Source of the DNA: Tardiphaga robiniae
GTDB taxonomy: Bacteria > Pseudomonadota > Alphaproteobacteria > Rhizobiales > Xanthobacteraceae
DNA length: 64,000 nt
Assembly: GCF_013359755.1 (NCBI RefSeq)
Contig: NZ_JABMCJ010000092.1
Span: 1-64,000 of the forward strand
Direction of reading: 5' to 3'
Below are positions 25,991 through 34,807 of the stretch, one piece after another. How positions within the stretch are numbered: the first letter of the stretch is position 1; every line of letters starts with the position of its first letter. The notes under the pieces were generated by a model. It was not told where the DNA came from, ran no database searches, and saw only the letters and a program-made list of their open reading frames with translations. A program made the translations under genes and the position numbers.

Positions 25991-26776
25991 TCAGGACGTC
26001 GGCTTGACCAGGAACGTGAAGCCGTACTTCTCAAGAGCCGTCTTTGCGGCCGATGACCTCAGGAAGGTCAGGTAGTCGGCAGCTTCGGTTTTCGCGGTGG
26101 TGGTCGCCGCGACCGGATAGATGATCGCCGGGTGCGAGTCCGACGGGAAGGTGCCGATGATCTTCACGCCCGGATCGATCTTGGCATCGGTCGCATAGAC
26201 GATGCCAAGCGGGGCTTCACCGCGCGAGACCAGCGTCAGCGCCGCGCGCACGCTCTCGGCCATGGCGAATTTCGACTCGGCGGCGGTCCAGCTGCCGAGC
26301 TTCTCAAGCGCGGCCTTTGCGTATTTGCCGACCGGGACCGACTTCACATCGCCGGTGGCGATCTTGCCGTCGCCGGCGAGCTTGGCGAGATCGAAGCCTT
26401 GACCGATGGTGACGTTGTCGAGCTTGGCGTCCTTTGCGGCGATCAGCACGATGCTGTTGCCGAGGAGGTCGGTGCGCGTGGCGACGTTGATGTTCTTTTT
26501 GCCGATGGCGTAGTCCATCCAGTCGGTGTCGGCGGACACGAAGACGTCGGCCGGCGCGCCCTGTTCGATCTGCTTGGCGAGCGCCGAGCTTGCAGCATAG
26601 CTGGCGGTGATCTTCACGCCGGTCTTGGCAGTGTAGGCGGCATCGAGCTCGTCGAGCGCGTTCTTCATCGACGCTGCGGCGAACACGGTGAGGGTTTTGT
26701 CCTGCGCATGGGCAGGCGTGAAGGTCGATCCGAGCAGGATCGAGAACGCAGCGAAAAGTCCGGCAAAACGGTTCAT
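25991..26776 (-). CDS. modA: Periplasmic molybdate-binding protein
   Basis: 261 residues. The signal peptide ends at AHAQD (about residue 24). The mature protein begins LTVFAAASMKNALDEL with the anion-binding Ser and ends with SAAKTALEKYGFTF, both ModA-like. YAASSALAKQIEQGAPADVFVSAD is the second binding strand. The start at 26776 has GGAG at good spacing and gives a clean signal peptide; the frame to 26869 does not. A 193-base gap to the upstream gene holds a hairpin (26924-26945), so modABC may have its own promoter or attenuator. Confidence 0.95.
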   Translation of the reverse strand: MNRFAGLFAAFSILLGSTFTPAHAQDKTLTVFAAASMKNALDELDAAYTAKTGVKITASYAASSALAKQIEQGAPADVFVSADTDWMDYAIGKKNINVATRTDLLGNSIVLIAAKDAKLDNVTIGQGFDLAKLAGDGKIATGDVKSVPVGKYAKAALEKLGSWTAAESKFAMAESVRAALTLVSRGEAPLGIVYATDAKIDPGVKIIGTFPSDSHPAIIYPVAATTTAKTEAADYLTFLRSSAAKTALEKYGFTFLVKPTS

Positions 26777-26894
26777 GTGGCGCTCCATGCGTGAGCGCAG
26801 CGCAAAATGCGCGCAACTCAGGCGTTGGTTGGGTGGGACATGCGACAGGCGGAAGCGCCGTTCCGGCAATCCCGAGGACTTACGGTCCGCAGGG

Positions 26895-26916
26895 GATATC
26901 GCTGGGGAATAATATC
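26895..26916. promoter_or_regulatory. Candidate operator upstream of modA (GATAT-N12-ATATC)
   Basis: An inverted GATAT/ATATC pair lies about 120 bases before modA on the minus strand. ModE-type molybdate regulators bind TATA-rich dyads, so the site fits loosely in composition and place, but the spacing is not the known consensus. A 7-bp CCAAGGG hairpin follows at 26924-26945. Confidence 0.25.
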
Positions 26917-26969
26917 AGGCTGGCCAAGGGGGTAAAGGCCCTTGGGCGCGGAGGCCTCTAAGGCTGCCG

Positions 26970-27467
26970 TCACTCGGACGGCAGCACGGCCAAGTTGATG
27001 CTGTTCTCGCTCACGCCGCTGATCTGGATCACGAACGGACCTGCCGCGAGATCGTACTTCATAGTCTTGCGGATGCCGGCGCAGTCGGTCGCGCCGCTGA
27101 ACTCCATCGGCTTCAGGATTTCGCCGTCCTGCACCACGTCGACCCATGCTGCCGATGACAGGCTGACGGTGTAGGTGCCGGCCTTCGGTGCCTTCTGGAA
27201 GCGCGCAAAGCCTGCAAATGTGCCGTCTTTCGGCTTTCGCTCCGGGGACGTCGGCAGCTTCGCCTCAGCGGGTGTCTTCAAATCAAGGATCGCTGTGGCG
27301 GGAATTGCGAGGTCGGCGCCAGAGGCAATCTTGAGGCGATCCTGCGCCGTCAGTGCGGCGCGCTCCTTGTCGATCGGCCACTTGAACTTGTCACAGCCGC
27401 TGGGCTCGGCAGCCCATGCAGGCGCCGAACCGAGCAGTGTGAGCGCGACAATCAGACGCGCATACAT
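26970..27467 (-). CDS. Unknown secreted protein within the molybdate operon
   Basis: 165 residues. A signal peptide (ARLIVALTLLGSAPAWAAE) is followed by an alpha/beta region and a C-terminal beta-rich part: AGFARFQKAPKAGTYTVSLS, VDVVQDGEILKPMEF, FVIQISGVSENSINLAVLP. The last part resembles the PPC (pre-peptidase C-terminal) beta-sandwich. Two Cys residues (SGCDKF and TDCAGI) may pair. The ATG at 27467 begins two bases after the mop stop, so both are co-translated, and modA follows. I do not recognise a named family. A periplasmic role in molybdate handling is suggested only by position. Confidence 0.75.
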   Translation of the reverse strand: MYARLIVALTLLGSAPAWAAEPSGCDKFKWPIDKERAALTAQDRLKIASGADLAIPATAILDLKTPAEAKLPTSPERKPKDGTFAGFARFQKAPKAGTYTVSLSSAAWVDVVQDGEILKPMEFSGATDCAGIRKTMKYDLAAGPFVIQISGVSENSINLAVLPSE

Positions 27468-27469
27468 AG

Positions 27470-27679
27470 TCAATCCACCGCGATCATGACGTCGGAGGCC
27501 TTCACCACGACGATGCACTTGCCGCCGGCCTTGAGCGCCAGATCGTCAACGGCTTCGTTGGTGATTGACGAGGTCACGACCTGGCCGCCGCCGATGTCGA
27601 CGCGGACATGCGAGGTGGTCGCGCCCTTGGTCACTTCGAGGACGGTACCCTTGATCTGGTTGCGTGCACTGATGCGCAT
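27470..27679 (-). CDS. mop: Mop-type molybdopterin/molybdate-binding protein (TOBE domain)
   Basis: 69 residues, exactly one Mop/TOBE domain: SARNQIKGTVLEVTKGATTS at the start, then VRVDIGGGQVVTSSITNEAV and KCIVVVKASDVMIAVD at the end. Mop proteins oligomerise and store or buffer molybdate in the cytoplasm. Here it seems to supply the domain missing from the short ModC. It is the first gene of the unit leading through an unknown secreted protein to modABC. Confidence 0.93.
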   Translation of the reverse strand: MRISARNQIKGTVLEVTKGATTSHVRVDIGGGQVVTSSITNEAVDDLALKAGGKCIVVVKASDVMIAVD

Positions 27680-27831
27680 GTTGGATCTCGCAGGATTGGG
27701 CCGGGCAGCTGACAGCCGCGGCTGATATGGAAGGAGTGCGGGAGGGGCGCCCGTTGTTGATCGTCGGCTTACGGCACAACGATGGCGTGTTCTAACCCGG
27801 TTTCACGACAATGCGATAGCCAGTCGGCCGA

Positions 27832-28767
27832 TCACGGTGCCGTCAGAACCTGTCGGCACGCAGCCGGCATTTCTGCGAGCGTCATCGGCGGCTTCGGCTT
27901 GGGCGGAACCGGCGGCGGTTTCGGATGCAGTACGGCATCGCTGAACCAGTAAGCCAGATCGCCGGCGCTGCAGCCCTCGGAATCAGTCGGCGGTGGCTGG
28001 GCTTCGCATTCGGCACTGCCGACCGGGCATTTGATGCGGACATGGAAGTGATAATCATGGCCGTACATCGGCCGCACCTTCGACAGCCAGCTGCGGTCGC
28101 CCTTGGCTTCGCGGCACAGCGCCTTCTTGATGGCGGCGTTGACGAAGATGCGCTCCACGCTGGGCTCCAGCGCCGCGGCGCGGATCACCGGCAGATGGGA
28201 CGGCGTCCAGGTAGTCGGATCGATGTCGAGCCGGTCGTGCCGCACCATCATTACCGCCGACATCTCCTCACGCTCGTTGCGCGAGAGCTGGCGGTTCGGC
28301 ATCGGCGTCAGCCAGATATCGGCATCAAGCCCGACCTGATGGCTGGCATGGCCTGTGATCATCGGCCCGCCGCGCGGCTGCGACATGTCGCCGACCAGGA
28401 TGCCTGGCCAGCCGGCGTTCTTGTTAGCCCTGACCGACAGCCGCTCCAGCAGCTCGACCAGTTGCGGATGCGCCCAGTTGCGATTGCGCGACAGCCGCAT
28501 CACCTGCCAGGTCGGCCCGTTGATCGGCAGCGCTTCGGCGCCTGCGATGCAGCCCTTGGCGTAGAAGCCGACCACGCGCACCGGCGATTTCGTCGGCAGC
28601 ACCTTGCGGCCGAATAGTTCTTTGGCGCCGATGGCCGGGTCGTTCGGATTGGCCAGCGGCGGCAGCGGTTTCAGATCGACGCTGCCTTTGGTTTGCGCCA
28701 ATGCCAGCGGCGTTGAAGCAATGACGGCGGGCAGGAGTATGAGGCTGAGAATCAGGCGAAGGCTCAT
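27832..28767 (-). CDS. mepA: Penicillin-insensitive murein endopeptidase
   Basis: 311 residues, a LAS-type zinc peptidase that cleaves D-Ala-meso-DAP crosslinks in the periplasm. A signal peptide (SLRLILSLILLPAVIASTPL) starts at the ATG 28767. Zinc-site motifs are GHASHQVGLDADIWL (His and Asp) and YGHDYHFHVRIKCP (His). Conserved Cys residues are present (KGCIAG, ALCREA, KCPVG, EGCSAG). The C-terminus is proline-rich (HPKPPPVPPKPKPP) before a final helix. The open frame extends to 28995, but that extension lacks coding character. The chosen ATG has no strong ribosome site; the signal peptide decides it. Confidence 0.93.
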   Translation of the reverse strand: MSLRLILSLILLPAVIASTPLALAQTKGSVDLKPLPPLANPNDPAIGAKELFGRKVLPTKSPVRVVGFYAKGCIAGAEALPINGPTWQVMRLSRNRNWAHPQLVELLERLSVRANKNAGWPGILVGDMSQPRGGPMITGHASHQVGLDADIWLTPMPNRQLSRNEREEMSAVMMVRHDRLDIDPTTWTPSHLPVIRAAALEPSVERIFVNAAIKKALCREAKGDRSWLSKVRPMYGHDYHFHVRIKCPVGSAECEAQPPPTDSEGCSAGDLAYWFSDAVLHPKPPPVPPKPKPPMTLAEMPAACRQVLTAP

Positions 28768-29145
28768 GCTGCGACTATAGCTGAAGCTGTCGACGAGGTG
28801 AGTGACCTGCGGCACGTATGATTTTAACGCGCGGGTAACCACATCTGACGCTGGCGCTTTTTTTTGCGTTTGGGTTTGCCGGTCCTCCTGTTGCCACTGG
28901 CTCAGTCGTTTTATCAGCGTTTCGAGCCGCTTGCGTCTCTCACTTGGTGGGGATGATCGCGCGTGACCCGGTAACGTCCAGACATGGGTAACCATATGCC
29001 CACGGTTTTTGCCTGTTGTGAAGGCATGGGATGTGTACAGGCGCGCAGTTCAGACGGTAATCGGTTGCTGTGAACGGGCATTGATACCGTTTTTTCAGAC
29101 ACTTCTTGCACATATTGTCACACGCGCGTTGCGAGTGGATCATTG
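28768..29145. other. Divergent intergenic region between mepA and the PAS-GGDEF-EAL gene
   Basis: No gene is supported in these 378 bases; short frames on the minus strand have no domain or ribosome site. The region has a nine-T tract near 28857-28866 and AT-richer stretches at 28990-29120, as expected for divergent promoters. I found no operator I can name. Confidence 0.4.
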
Positions 29146-31380
29146 ATGCCGAAGTTCCGGCCTGAAGCGAAAAAGAAAGCGAAAGCCGGACTGGCGTCTC
29201 GGACCACCCGGCCGAGCCGGGCGATCGCGGCTGCGCCGAAACTGGCGCCGAAAAAGGGTCTTGTCAGCGGTCCCATTCGCGAGATCGTGCGCCAGCGTGC
29301 CCAGGCCGAGGCGGCGATCGCGGAAGCCCGTAAATCCCATGAGCGTCTGCGCGAGGCGATCGACATTCTGCCGCAAGGCATCGTGTTTCTCGATTCCGAC
29401 GGGCGCTACATCCTCTGGAACAAGAAGTACGCGGAAATCTACAACCGCAGCTCGGATCAGTTCGTGCCGGGTGCGCGTCTGCAGGACACGATCCGCGTCG
29501 GTGTCGAACGCGGCGACTATCCTGAGGCCATCGGTCGCGAGGACGAATGGATCGCGGAACGCGTCGCCAAACTGTTCCATCCAGGTGAACGTCACGAACA
29601 GGTTCTGGCCGACGGCCGCGTCGTCCTGATCGAAGAGCGGCTCACCGAAGACGGCGGTGTCATCGGTCTGCGCGTCGACATCACCGAGCTGAAACAGCGC
29701 GAGGCGTCGTTCCGCCTGCTGTTCGAGAGCAATCCGGTGCCGATGATCGTCTGTGCGCTCGATGACGAACGCATCCTCAGCGTCAACGACGCTGCGATCG
29801 AACATTACGGTTACACGCGTCCGGAATTCGAGAAGCTCACCATCCGCCAGTTGCAGGCCTTCGAGGCCGCCCCGCCCTGGGTCGGCGATCACGCCAATGA
29901 CGAGCAGGCCGCGCGAACCTGGAAACACGTCAAGGCCGACGGCTCGCTAATCGATCTGGCGATCTATTCGCGGCACCTCGTCTACAACGAGGAGCCAGCC
30001 GTGATGCTGGCGCTGATGGATATCACGGAGCGCAAGCGTGCCGAGATGCGGCTGGCTTTCATGTCGCATCATGATGGCCTCACCGGCCTGCCAAATCGCA
30101 ACCTGCTGCGCCAGCGTCTCGACGAGGTCCTCGCACATACCCGGCGCACCGGCGAGAAGGTCGCGGTGCTGTTTCTCGGCCTCGACAACTTCAAGGGTGT
30201 CAACGACACGCTCGGCCATGGTATCGGCGACAAGCTGCTGCGCGGCGTGGCGCGGCGGTTGCGGTCGTCATTGCGCGAGGAAGACGCGCTGGCGCGGCTG
30301 AACTCGGACGAATTCGCCATCATCCAGACCGGCATCAACCGTCCCGAGGATGTCGTGCTGCTGGCGCGCCGGCTGCTCGACGCCGTCGGTGAGACCTATC
30401 TGCTCGACGGTCATTCGGTGGTCATCGGCGCCAGCATCGGCATCGCGATGGCGCCGAGCGATGGCGATGAATCCGAGCGGTTGCTCAAGAACGCCGACAT
30501 GGCACTGTCGCGCGCCAAGAACGACTCGCGCGGTACCTTCAGCTTCTTCGAGTCCGGCATGGACGCTCGTGCACAAGCGCGTCGCAAGATCGAAATCGAT
30601 CTGCGCTCCGCCATTCAGGACGATCAGCTCCGACCCTTCTACCAGCCGCTGATCGATCTCAAGACCGGTCGCATTACCGGCTGCGAGGCGCTGGTGCGCT
30701 GGCCGCATGCGGAGCGCGGCATGATTTCGCCGGCGGATTTCATCCCCGTTGCGGAAGACACCGGCCTGATCAATGCGCTCGGCACGCAGATCCTGCGCCG
30801 CGCCTGCAATGAGGCTGCGCGCTGGCCCGATGAAGTGCGCGTCGCAGTCAATCTATCGCCGCTGCAGTTCCGCGTCGGCAATCTGCTCTCGGTGGTGATG
30901 GATGCGCTGAAGCATTCGGGACTGCCACCGCGGCGGCTTGAGCTCGAAATCACCGAGACGCTGCTGCTGGAAAAGAGCAATCAGGTGCTGGCGACCCTGC
31001 ACGCGCTGCGCGCGCTCGGCGTTCGCATCTCGATGGACGATTTCGGAACCGGCTATTCGTCGCTGAGCTATCTCAGAAGCTTTCCGTTCGACAAGATCAA
31101 GATCGACCAGTCCTTCGTGCGCGATCTCGGCTCCAATCGCGATGCACAGGCGATCGTGCGCTCGATCATCAGCCTCGGCATGGGCCTCGGTGTCACCATC
31201 ACGGCGGAAGGGGTCGAGACCGAATCCGAACTCGCCTGCCTGCGCAGCGAAGGCTGCCATGAAGGGCAGGGCTTCCTGTTCAGCCGGGCGCGGCCGAACG
31301 AGGAGATCATCGAGCTGCTGCGCGCTCAGGCCATTGCTGCGCCAGACGCGGAACTGTCCGTCCGCGCGCAGGTCGCATAA
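29146..31380 (+). CDS. PAS-PAS-GGDEF-EAL protein, probable c-di-GMP phosphodiesterase with degenerate GGDEF
   Basis: 744 residues without clear membrane helices. After a basic Ala/Lys-rich N-terminus and a short coiled coil (about 45-70) come two PAS domains (about 66-185 and 190-300). The GGDEF domain (about 305-470) reads RLNSDEFAII where the active motif is RLGGDEF, and LFLGLDNFKGVND lacks the first metal Asp, so cyclase activity is doubtful. The EAL domain (about 480-730) looks complete: GCEALVRW, NLSPLQF, ELEITETLLL, DDFGTGYSSLSYL, KIDQSFV, AEGVET, QGFLFSRA. It likely hydrolyses c-di-GMP in response to a PAS signal. An ATG at 29146 is used; a TTG precedes it. Confidence 0.92.
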   Translation: MPKFRPEAKKKAKAGLASRTTRPSRAIAAAPKLAPKKGLVSGPIREIVRQRAQAEAAIAEARKSHERLREAIDILPQGIVFLDSDGRYILWNKKYAEIYNRSSDQFVPGARLQDTIRVGVERGDYPEAIGREDEWIAERVAKLFHPGERHEQVLADGRVVLIEERLTEDGGVIGLRVDITELKQREASFRLLFESNPVPMIVCALDDERILSVNDAAIEHYGYTRPEFEKLTIRQLQAFEAAPPWVGDHANDEQAARTWKHVKADGSLIDLAIYSRHLVYNEEPAVMLALMDITERKRAEMRLAFMSHHDGLTGLPNRNLLRQRLDEVLAHTRRTGEKVAVLFLGLDNFKGVNDTLGHGIGDKLLRGVARRLRSSLREEDALARLNSDEFAIIQTGINRPEDVVLLARRLLDAVGETYLLDGHSVVIGASIGIAMAPSDGDESERLLKNADMALSRAKNDSRGTFSFFESGMDARAQARRKIEIDLRSAIQDDQLRPFYQPLIDLKTGRITGCEALVRWPHAERGMISPADFIPVAEDTGLINALGTQILRRACNEAARWPDEVRVAVNLSPLQFRVGNLLSVVMDALKHSGLPPRRLELEITETLLLEKSNQVLATLHALRALGVRISMDDFGTGYSSLSYLRSFPFDKIKIDQSFVRDLGSNRDAQAIVRSIISLGMGLGVTITAEGVETESELACLRSEGCHEGQGFLFSRARPNEEIIELLRAQAIAAPDAELSVRAQVA

Positions 31381-31435
31381 GGCACGCGCCGATCTCCGCT
31401 TCGGCGAGGGCGCGGACGACCCTTCATCCCGTTTC

Positions 31436-31621
31436 CCATTGCGAGAATGGAGCGCCGGGAGGCGCCAGGGGTTTGCGAGACCCCTTGAGGCTGGCCTTGC
31501 GAGGGCCGGCCCGCACGTCAGCACCTGCGGGATTGCGAGTCCCGCAGGGAAGACGCGCGCGTTACGACATCGGTGGGGGTGCGAAGCCCGCCGAGCGAAC
31601 GCTGCGCCTCCCGGCGCTCCA
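31436..31621. other. Structured multi-hairpin element with repeated GCGA-containing loops
   Basis: Five stem-loops follow one another: 31436-31450 (CCATT, loop GCGAG), 31467-31485 (AGGGGT, loop TTGCGAG), 31491-31509 (CTGGCC, loop TTGCGAG), 31524-31548 (9-bp stem, loop TTGCGAG) and 31571-31593 (7-bp stem, loop containing GTGCGAA). An 18-base perfect inverted repeat (31448-31465 with 31604-31621) encloses the last four. It fills the middle of the 393-base gap after the GGDEF-EAL gene; the flanks (31381-31435 and 31622-31773) hold no gene. Identical loops on unrelated stems suggest a selected structure, either a small RNA or a mobile repeat. Strand cannot be decided from the symmetric stems. Confidence 0.75.
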
Positions 31622-31773
31622 CCAGCAGCTGCCCGGATGACCGGGTCGCCGCTGCAGTCTGATCGATGCTGTGTGTCATGAGCACGCAGCAATCGAGCAG
31701 GCTGGAATCGAGGTAACTCAATCTAGGACTAAAGTCAAGATCAGTTTAAGCTCGGAGAGATGCCGAAAAATCC

Positions 31774-32772
31774 CTAGTTGGAAATCTTCGCTTTCGAGCG
31801 CTTCACGATATTTTCCATCCGCGCAGAATCCTTGGCGATAACAGCTCCGAACTGATCGGGCTTGTCCGCGATCACGGTCAAACCAAGGCCTTCCAGGCGA
31901 GCCGAAACAGTTGAATCTCGCAACGCCTCCACGATCGATGTGTTGAGCTTCTCAATCACGTCCTTGGGGGTCGCCGATGGAGCGACAAAGCCGTACCAGT
32001 TGCCCGCGAGGAGATCGGGATAGCCTGCCTGCGGTGACGTCGGCACATTGGGCAGCTGTTTGCTTGGTTCAGGCGCGGTCACGACGATGGGCCTCAGCGC
32101 TCCGCTTTGTACCTGCTGGACCGTGTTCGACAGATTATCGCACATCATGGACACCTGACCACCGATGACATCCTGAAGCGCCGGAGCTGCGCCCTGATAC
32201 GGGATGTGGACGGCATCGATGCCTTCGAGCACCTTCAGCGTCTCGCCGCACAGATGGCTCGTGCTGCCGATACCGGCTGACGCAAATGTCAGCTTGCCCG
32301 GCTCGGCCTTGGCCAGCGCCACCAGTTCCTTCAGCGAGTTCGCCTTGACCGACGGATTGACGACCAGGATGTTCGGCGTCGAAGCGCCATTGGTGATGGG
32401 CGCGAAATCCTTTTCGGAATTATAGGCGGGCTTTTCATAGATCCACGGATTGATCGCCATCATGCCGGTTGTCGCGAGCAGAATCGTATAGCCATCCGCC
32501 GGCGACGCGGCGACGCGAGCCGCCCCGATCGAGCCGTTGGCGCCGCCGCGGTTCTCGATGATCACGGTGACGCCGAGCGACTTCGACATCAGCGGAGCCA
32601 CTAGTCGTGGAATCGCGTCCGCCGTGCTTCCAGCCGGATAAGGGACCACGATCGTGATCATTTTTTCCGGAAAGCCGGCCGCTGCCGCGCCGGGCACGCC
32701 CAAGGTGACAGGCGCTACCAGCGCCGCCAAAAGAAACGTCGTCCACTTCATCCGTAAATCCTTGCTTGGCAT
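31774..32772 (-). CDS. Bug-family tripartite tricarboxylate receptor (TctC-like)
   Basis: 332 residues. The signal peptide WTTFLLAALVAPVTLGVPGA precedes a Bug fold with FPEKMITIVVPYPAGSTADA, VIIENRGGANGSIGAA, GTTSH-type GIGSTSHLCGETL, VHIPYQGAAPALQDVIGGQV and the Asp-containing MCDNL loop. Bug receptors capture carboxylates, often aromatic or dicarboxylic, for TctAB permeases; none is encoded here. The ATG at 32772 follows AGGAG and is preferred, and the one at 32751 also has AAGGA. The frame's extension to 33156 is rejected because it crosses the hydroxylase gene. It is the last gene of a unit with the hydroxylase and cupin. Confidence 0.92.
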   Translation of the reverse strand: MPSKDLRMKWTTFLLAALVAPVTLGVPGAAAAGFPEKMITIVVPYPAGSTADAIPRLVAPLMSKSLGVTVIIENRGGANGSIGAARVAASPADGYTILLATTGMMAINPWIYEKPAYNSEKDFAPITNGASTPNILVVNPSVKANSLKELVALAKAEPGKLTFASAGIGSTSHLCGETLKVLEGIDAVHIPYQGAAPALQDVIGGQVSMMCDNLSNTVQQVQSGALRPIVVTAPEPSKQLPNVPTSPQAGYPDLLAGNWYGFVAPSATPKDVIEKLNTSIVEALRDSTVSARLEGLGLTVIADKPDQFGAVIAKDSARMENIVKRSKAKISN

Positions 32773-32905
32773 TCTGAAACTCCTGCATGACATCTTGGGA
32801 ACCATGGTGTTGGCTCCTCCAGGCTTACTGGCGCTTCCACTGCCGCGGTTCTTATCCAGCCGAGTGACCGGTTGCCGTCGACATCGTCTCAGAGAGAGTT
32901 GCTGA

Positions 32906-34129
32906 TCACCCCGGGCGGTGCTCAGCCACATGCAACGCACCGGCCCGCTCAAGCGAGTCGAGCATCGCGATCCGGCGCAATAGCGCTCGTGCCTTTTCCG
33001 GATCGGCGGCTGCTGCGCGAATGTCGTCGCGGAAACGCGCGCGATCGGCTTCGTCTTTCGCTTCGAGGTTCTTCTTGTTGCGGATGGTGTCGCCCTGAAT
33101 GGCCTGCATCGTGACCGTCCGGCGCTGCAGATCGTAATCGGCGAGAATGCCCTCATCAGCGGTGCCGTTGATGACTGGACCCAGCTTCGCGGTCAGGTTC
33201 AATGCATCATGAATGCCGCCATTCATGCCCATGCCGCCGAGCGGGTTGTTGATATGGGCGGCGTCACCTGCCAGGAATGTGCGGCCTTTCTGGAAGTTCG
33301 CGGCGACGCGCTGGTGCACACGATAGAGCGTCGTGTGGAGGATGCGGGCCTCCAGCTCTGCGGGAACGATCCGCCGGATCGACGCCGTCACATAGGCTTC
33401 GGACAGTGCTTCCTCATCGGATGTTTCCGCGGCCACCGGCATCATCACGCGCCATGCGCCGAGGATCCGCAGAAGGAAGTACCAGCGTTCGGGATCGGCG
33501 ACATAGCTGACCGACGAGACGCCCGGCCGAAGCGCGGTGAAATCGACCGGTGTCGTCATCACCAGGAAACGCTCGGGCCAGGTGAAGCCCTCGAATTCCA
33601 TATCCTGGCTGCGGCGGACGATGCTGTTCGCACCATCGGCGCCAATCAGCCAGGCGCATTCATGCGTGGTGTCGTGGCCGTTGGCCGTGACCACCACCTT
33701 GACGGTATCGCTGGTCTGCTCGACCGATTTGACCTCGCTGCCGAACGCGATCGAGAACAGCGGATTGCCGGACAGGGCGTCCAGAATGATGCGTGTGAGC
33801 TTGAACTGTTCGGCTTGCAGGCGGAACGGATGCCGCACCAGATCGGAGATCGCTGCGAAATCGAATGTGCCGAGCACACCGTCTTCGGACGAACTGTACT
33901 GGACCGTCGGTGCCTTCAGCCCCTGTGCAATCAACGTGCTGGCGAAACCGAGATCGTCGAGCATGTCCAGCGTGGGCGGATGGAACGTCGATGCGCGCGA
34001 CTCGCTGCTCAGCGCGTCGTTCTTCTCGAGCACCAGAACCGGAATGTTCTGCCGCACTAGATCTGCGGCAGCCACCATGCCGACCGGCCCTGCACCGGCG
34101 ATGATGACGGGAAGCTTCGCATTACTCAT
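32906..34129 (-). CDS. FAD-dependent aromatic-ring hydroxylase-like monooxygenase
   Basis: 407 residues. The FAD dinucleotide motif is VIIAGAGPVGMVAAADLV near residue 8. The class A flavoprotein monooxygenase DG-type motif is LIGADGANSIVRRS near 157, and the second FAD motif is TFLAGDAAHINNPLGGMGMN near 280. These define the PheA/TfdB/MhpA group of NAD(P)H-dependent hydroxylases. The C-terminal thioredoxin-like domain of long members is absent. It lies between the Bug receptor and cupin genes, fitting a small pathway for an aromatic acid. Start 34129 has GAGG at good spacing. Confidence 0.9.
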   Translation of the reverse strand: MSNAKLPVIIAGAGPVGMVAAADLVRQNIPVLVLEKNDALSSESRASTFHPPTLDMLDDLGFASTLIAQGLKAPTVQYSSSEDGVLGTFDFAAISDLVRHPFRLQAEQFKLTRIILDALSGNPLFSIAFGSEVKSVEQTSDTVKVVVTANGHDTTHECAWLIGADGANSIVRRSQDMEFEGFTWPERFLVMTTPVDFTALRPGVSSVSYVADPERWYFLLRILGAWRVMMPVAAETSDEEALSEAYVTASIRRIVPAELEARILHTTLYRVHQRVAANFQKGRTFLAGDAAHINNPLGGMGMNGGIHDALNLTAKLGPVINGTADEGILADYDLQRRTVTMQAIQGDTIRNKKNLEAKDEADRARFRDDIRAAAADPEKARALLRRIAMLDSLERAGALHVAEHRPG

Positions 34130-34215
34130 ATCAAGACCTCTTGCGGGGATTTCAGGGAGCATCGGCTCTGATCGGCGGCCCCTCTAAGAGGCTGCCGTCA
34201 TCGTCTCTGTGGCTC

Positions 34216-34602
34216 TCAGGCGGGATCGTAGTAGTGCATTTCGAGAAGCAGGCAGCCGCCCTCGGATTTGAACGGACCATGCCACGCGCCTGGCGGTCTG
34301 ACGGCGTAGGTGTAGCCGGCGAATGGCGTGCCGCCTTGCCCGTTCTCGTCATTGCCAACGATCAGGTCGCCGGAGACGAGAAAGACTTCTTCCCAGTGGT
34401 CGTGAACGATCTGCTGTGTGGTGAAGAGACCCGGAGGGAACTTCAGCAATCGCGTCCGGCTGCCGCGTTTGTTCGCGGTATCGAGCGATCCGGACAGGAT
34501 CTTCTCCAGCGCGCCCGACGCGGGATCGTAGCCCTCGGGCAATTGCCAGCCGCTCTCCATGTCGAGCGTGTGGAATTCGTCATGCAATTTGTTGACTGCC
34601 AC
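34216..34602 (-). CDS. Cupin-domain protein
   Basis: 128 residues from the GTG at 34602, which follows AAGGAG with an eight-base gap; an upstream extension to 34665 lacks such a signal. A single cupin fold is visible, with HDHWEEVFLVSGDL (metal His, His and Glu) and RPPGAWHGPFKSEGGCLLLEM (last metal His). Cupins of this size act as dioxygenases, isomerases or ligand-binding subunits. It is the first gene of the unit with the hydroxylase and Bug receptor, so it may cleave or bind the hydroxylated product. The region to 34807 should hold the promoters for this unit and the divergent LysR regulator. Confidence 0.85.
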   Translation of the reverse strand: MAVNKLHDEFHTLDMESGWQLPEGYDPASGALEKILSGSLDTANKRGSRTRLLKFPPGLFTTQQIVHDHWEEVFLVSGDLIVGNDENGQGGTPFAGYTYAVRPPGAWHGPFKSEGGCLLLEMHYYDPA

Positions 34603-34807
34603 TGATGTGCTCCTTGAAGCTGATGACCGAAGCACCTGTGCGGGGCACCGCGCTGCAGTCTGCATGTCTTGAGACCGTTGCCGGGGCGTGACCTCGCCAG
34701 AGGTCGCCGCCCGCCATGACTTTTGTCATCCGCGGGGAGATTGTTGCCTTGTGCTTAGGCGTGCAAACAATTTAATCTGCGGACATCTTGCGTTTTTGGA
34801 ATGAACT

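Noticed and set aside
28914-29143. Short minus-strand frames upstream of the GGDEF-EAL gene
   Set aside because: They lie in a promoter-like AT-richer gap, lack ribosome sites and show no domain.
31436-31621. CRISPR array or integron attC sites
   Set aside because: Repeat units differ in stem sequence and spacing, only the loops are shared, and no cas or integrase genes are nearby.
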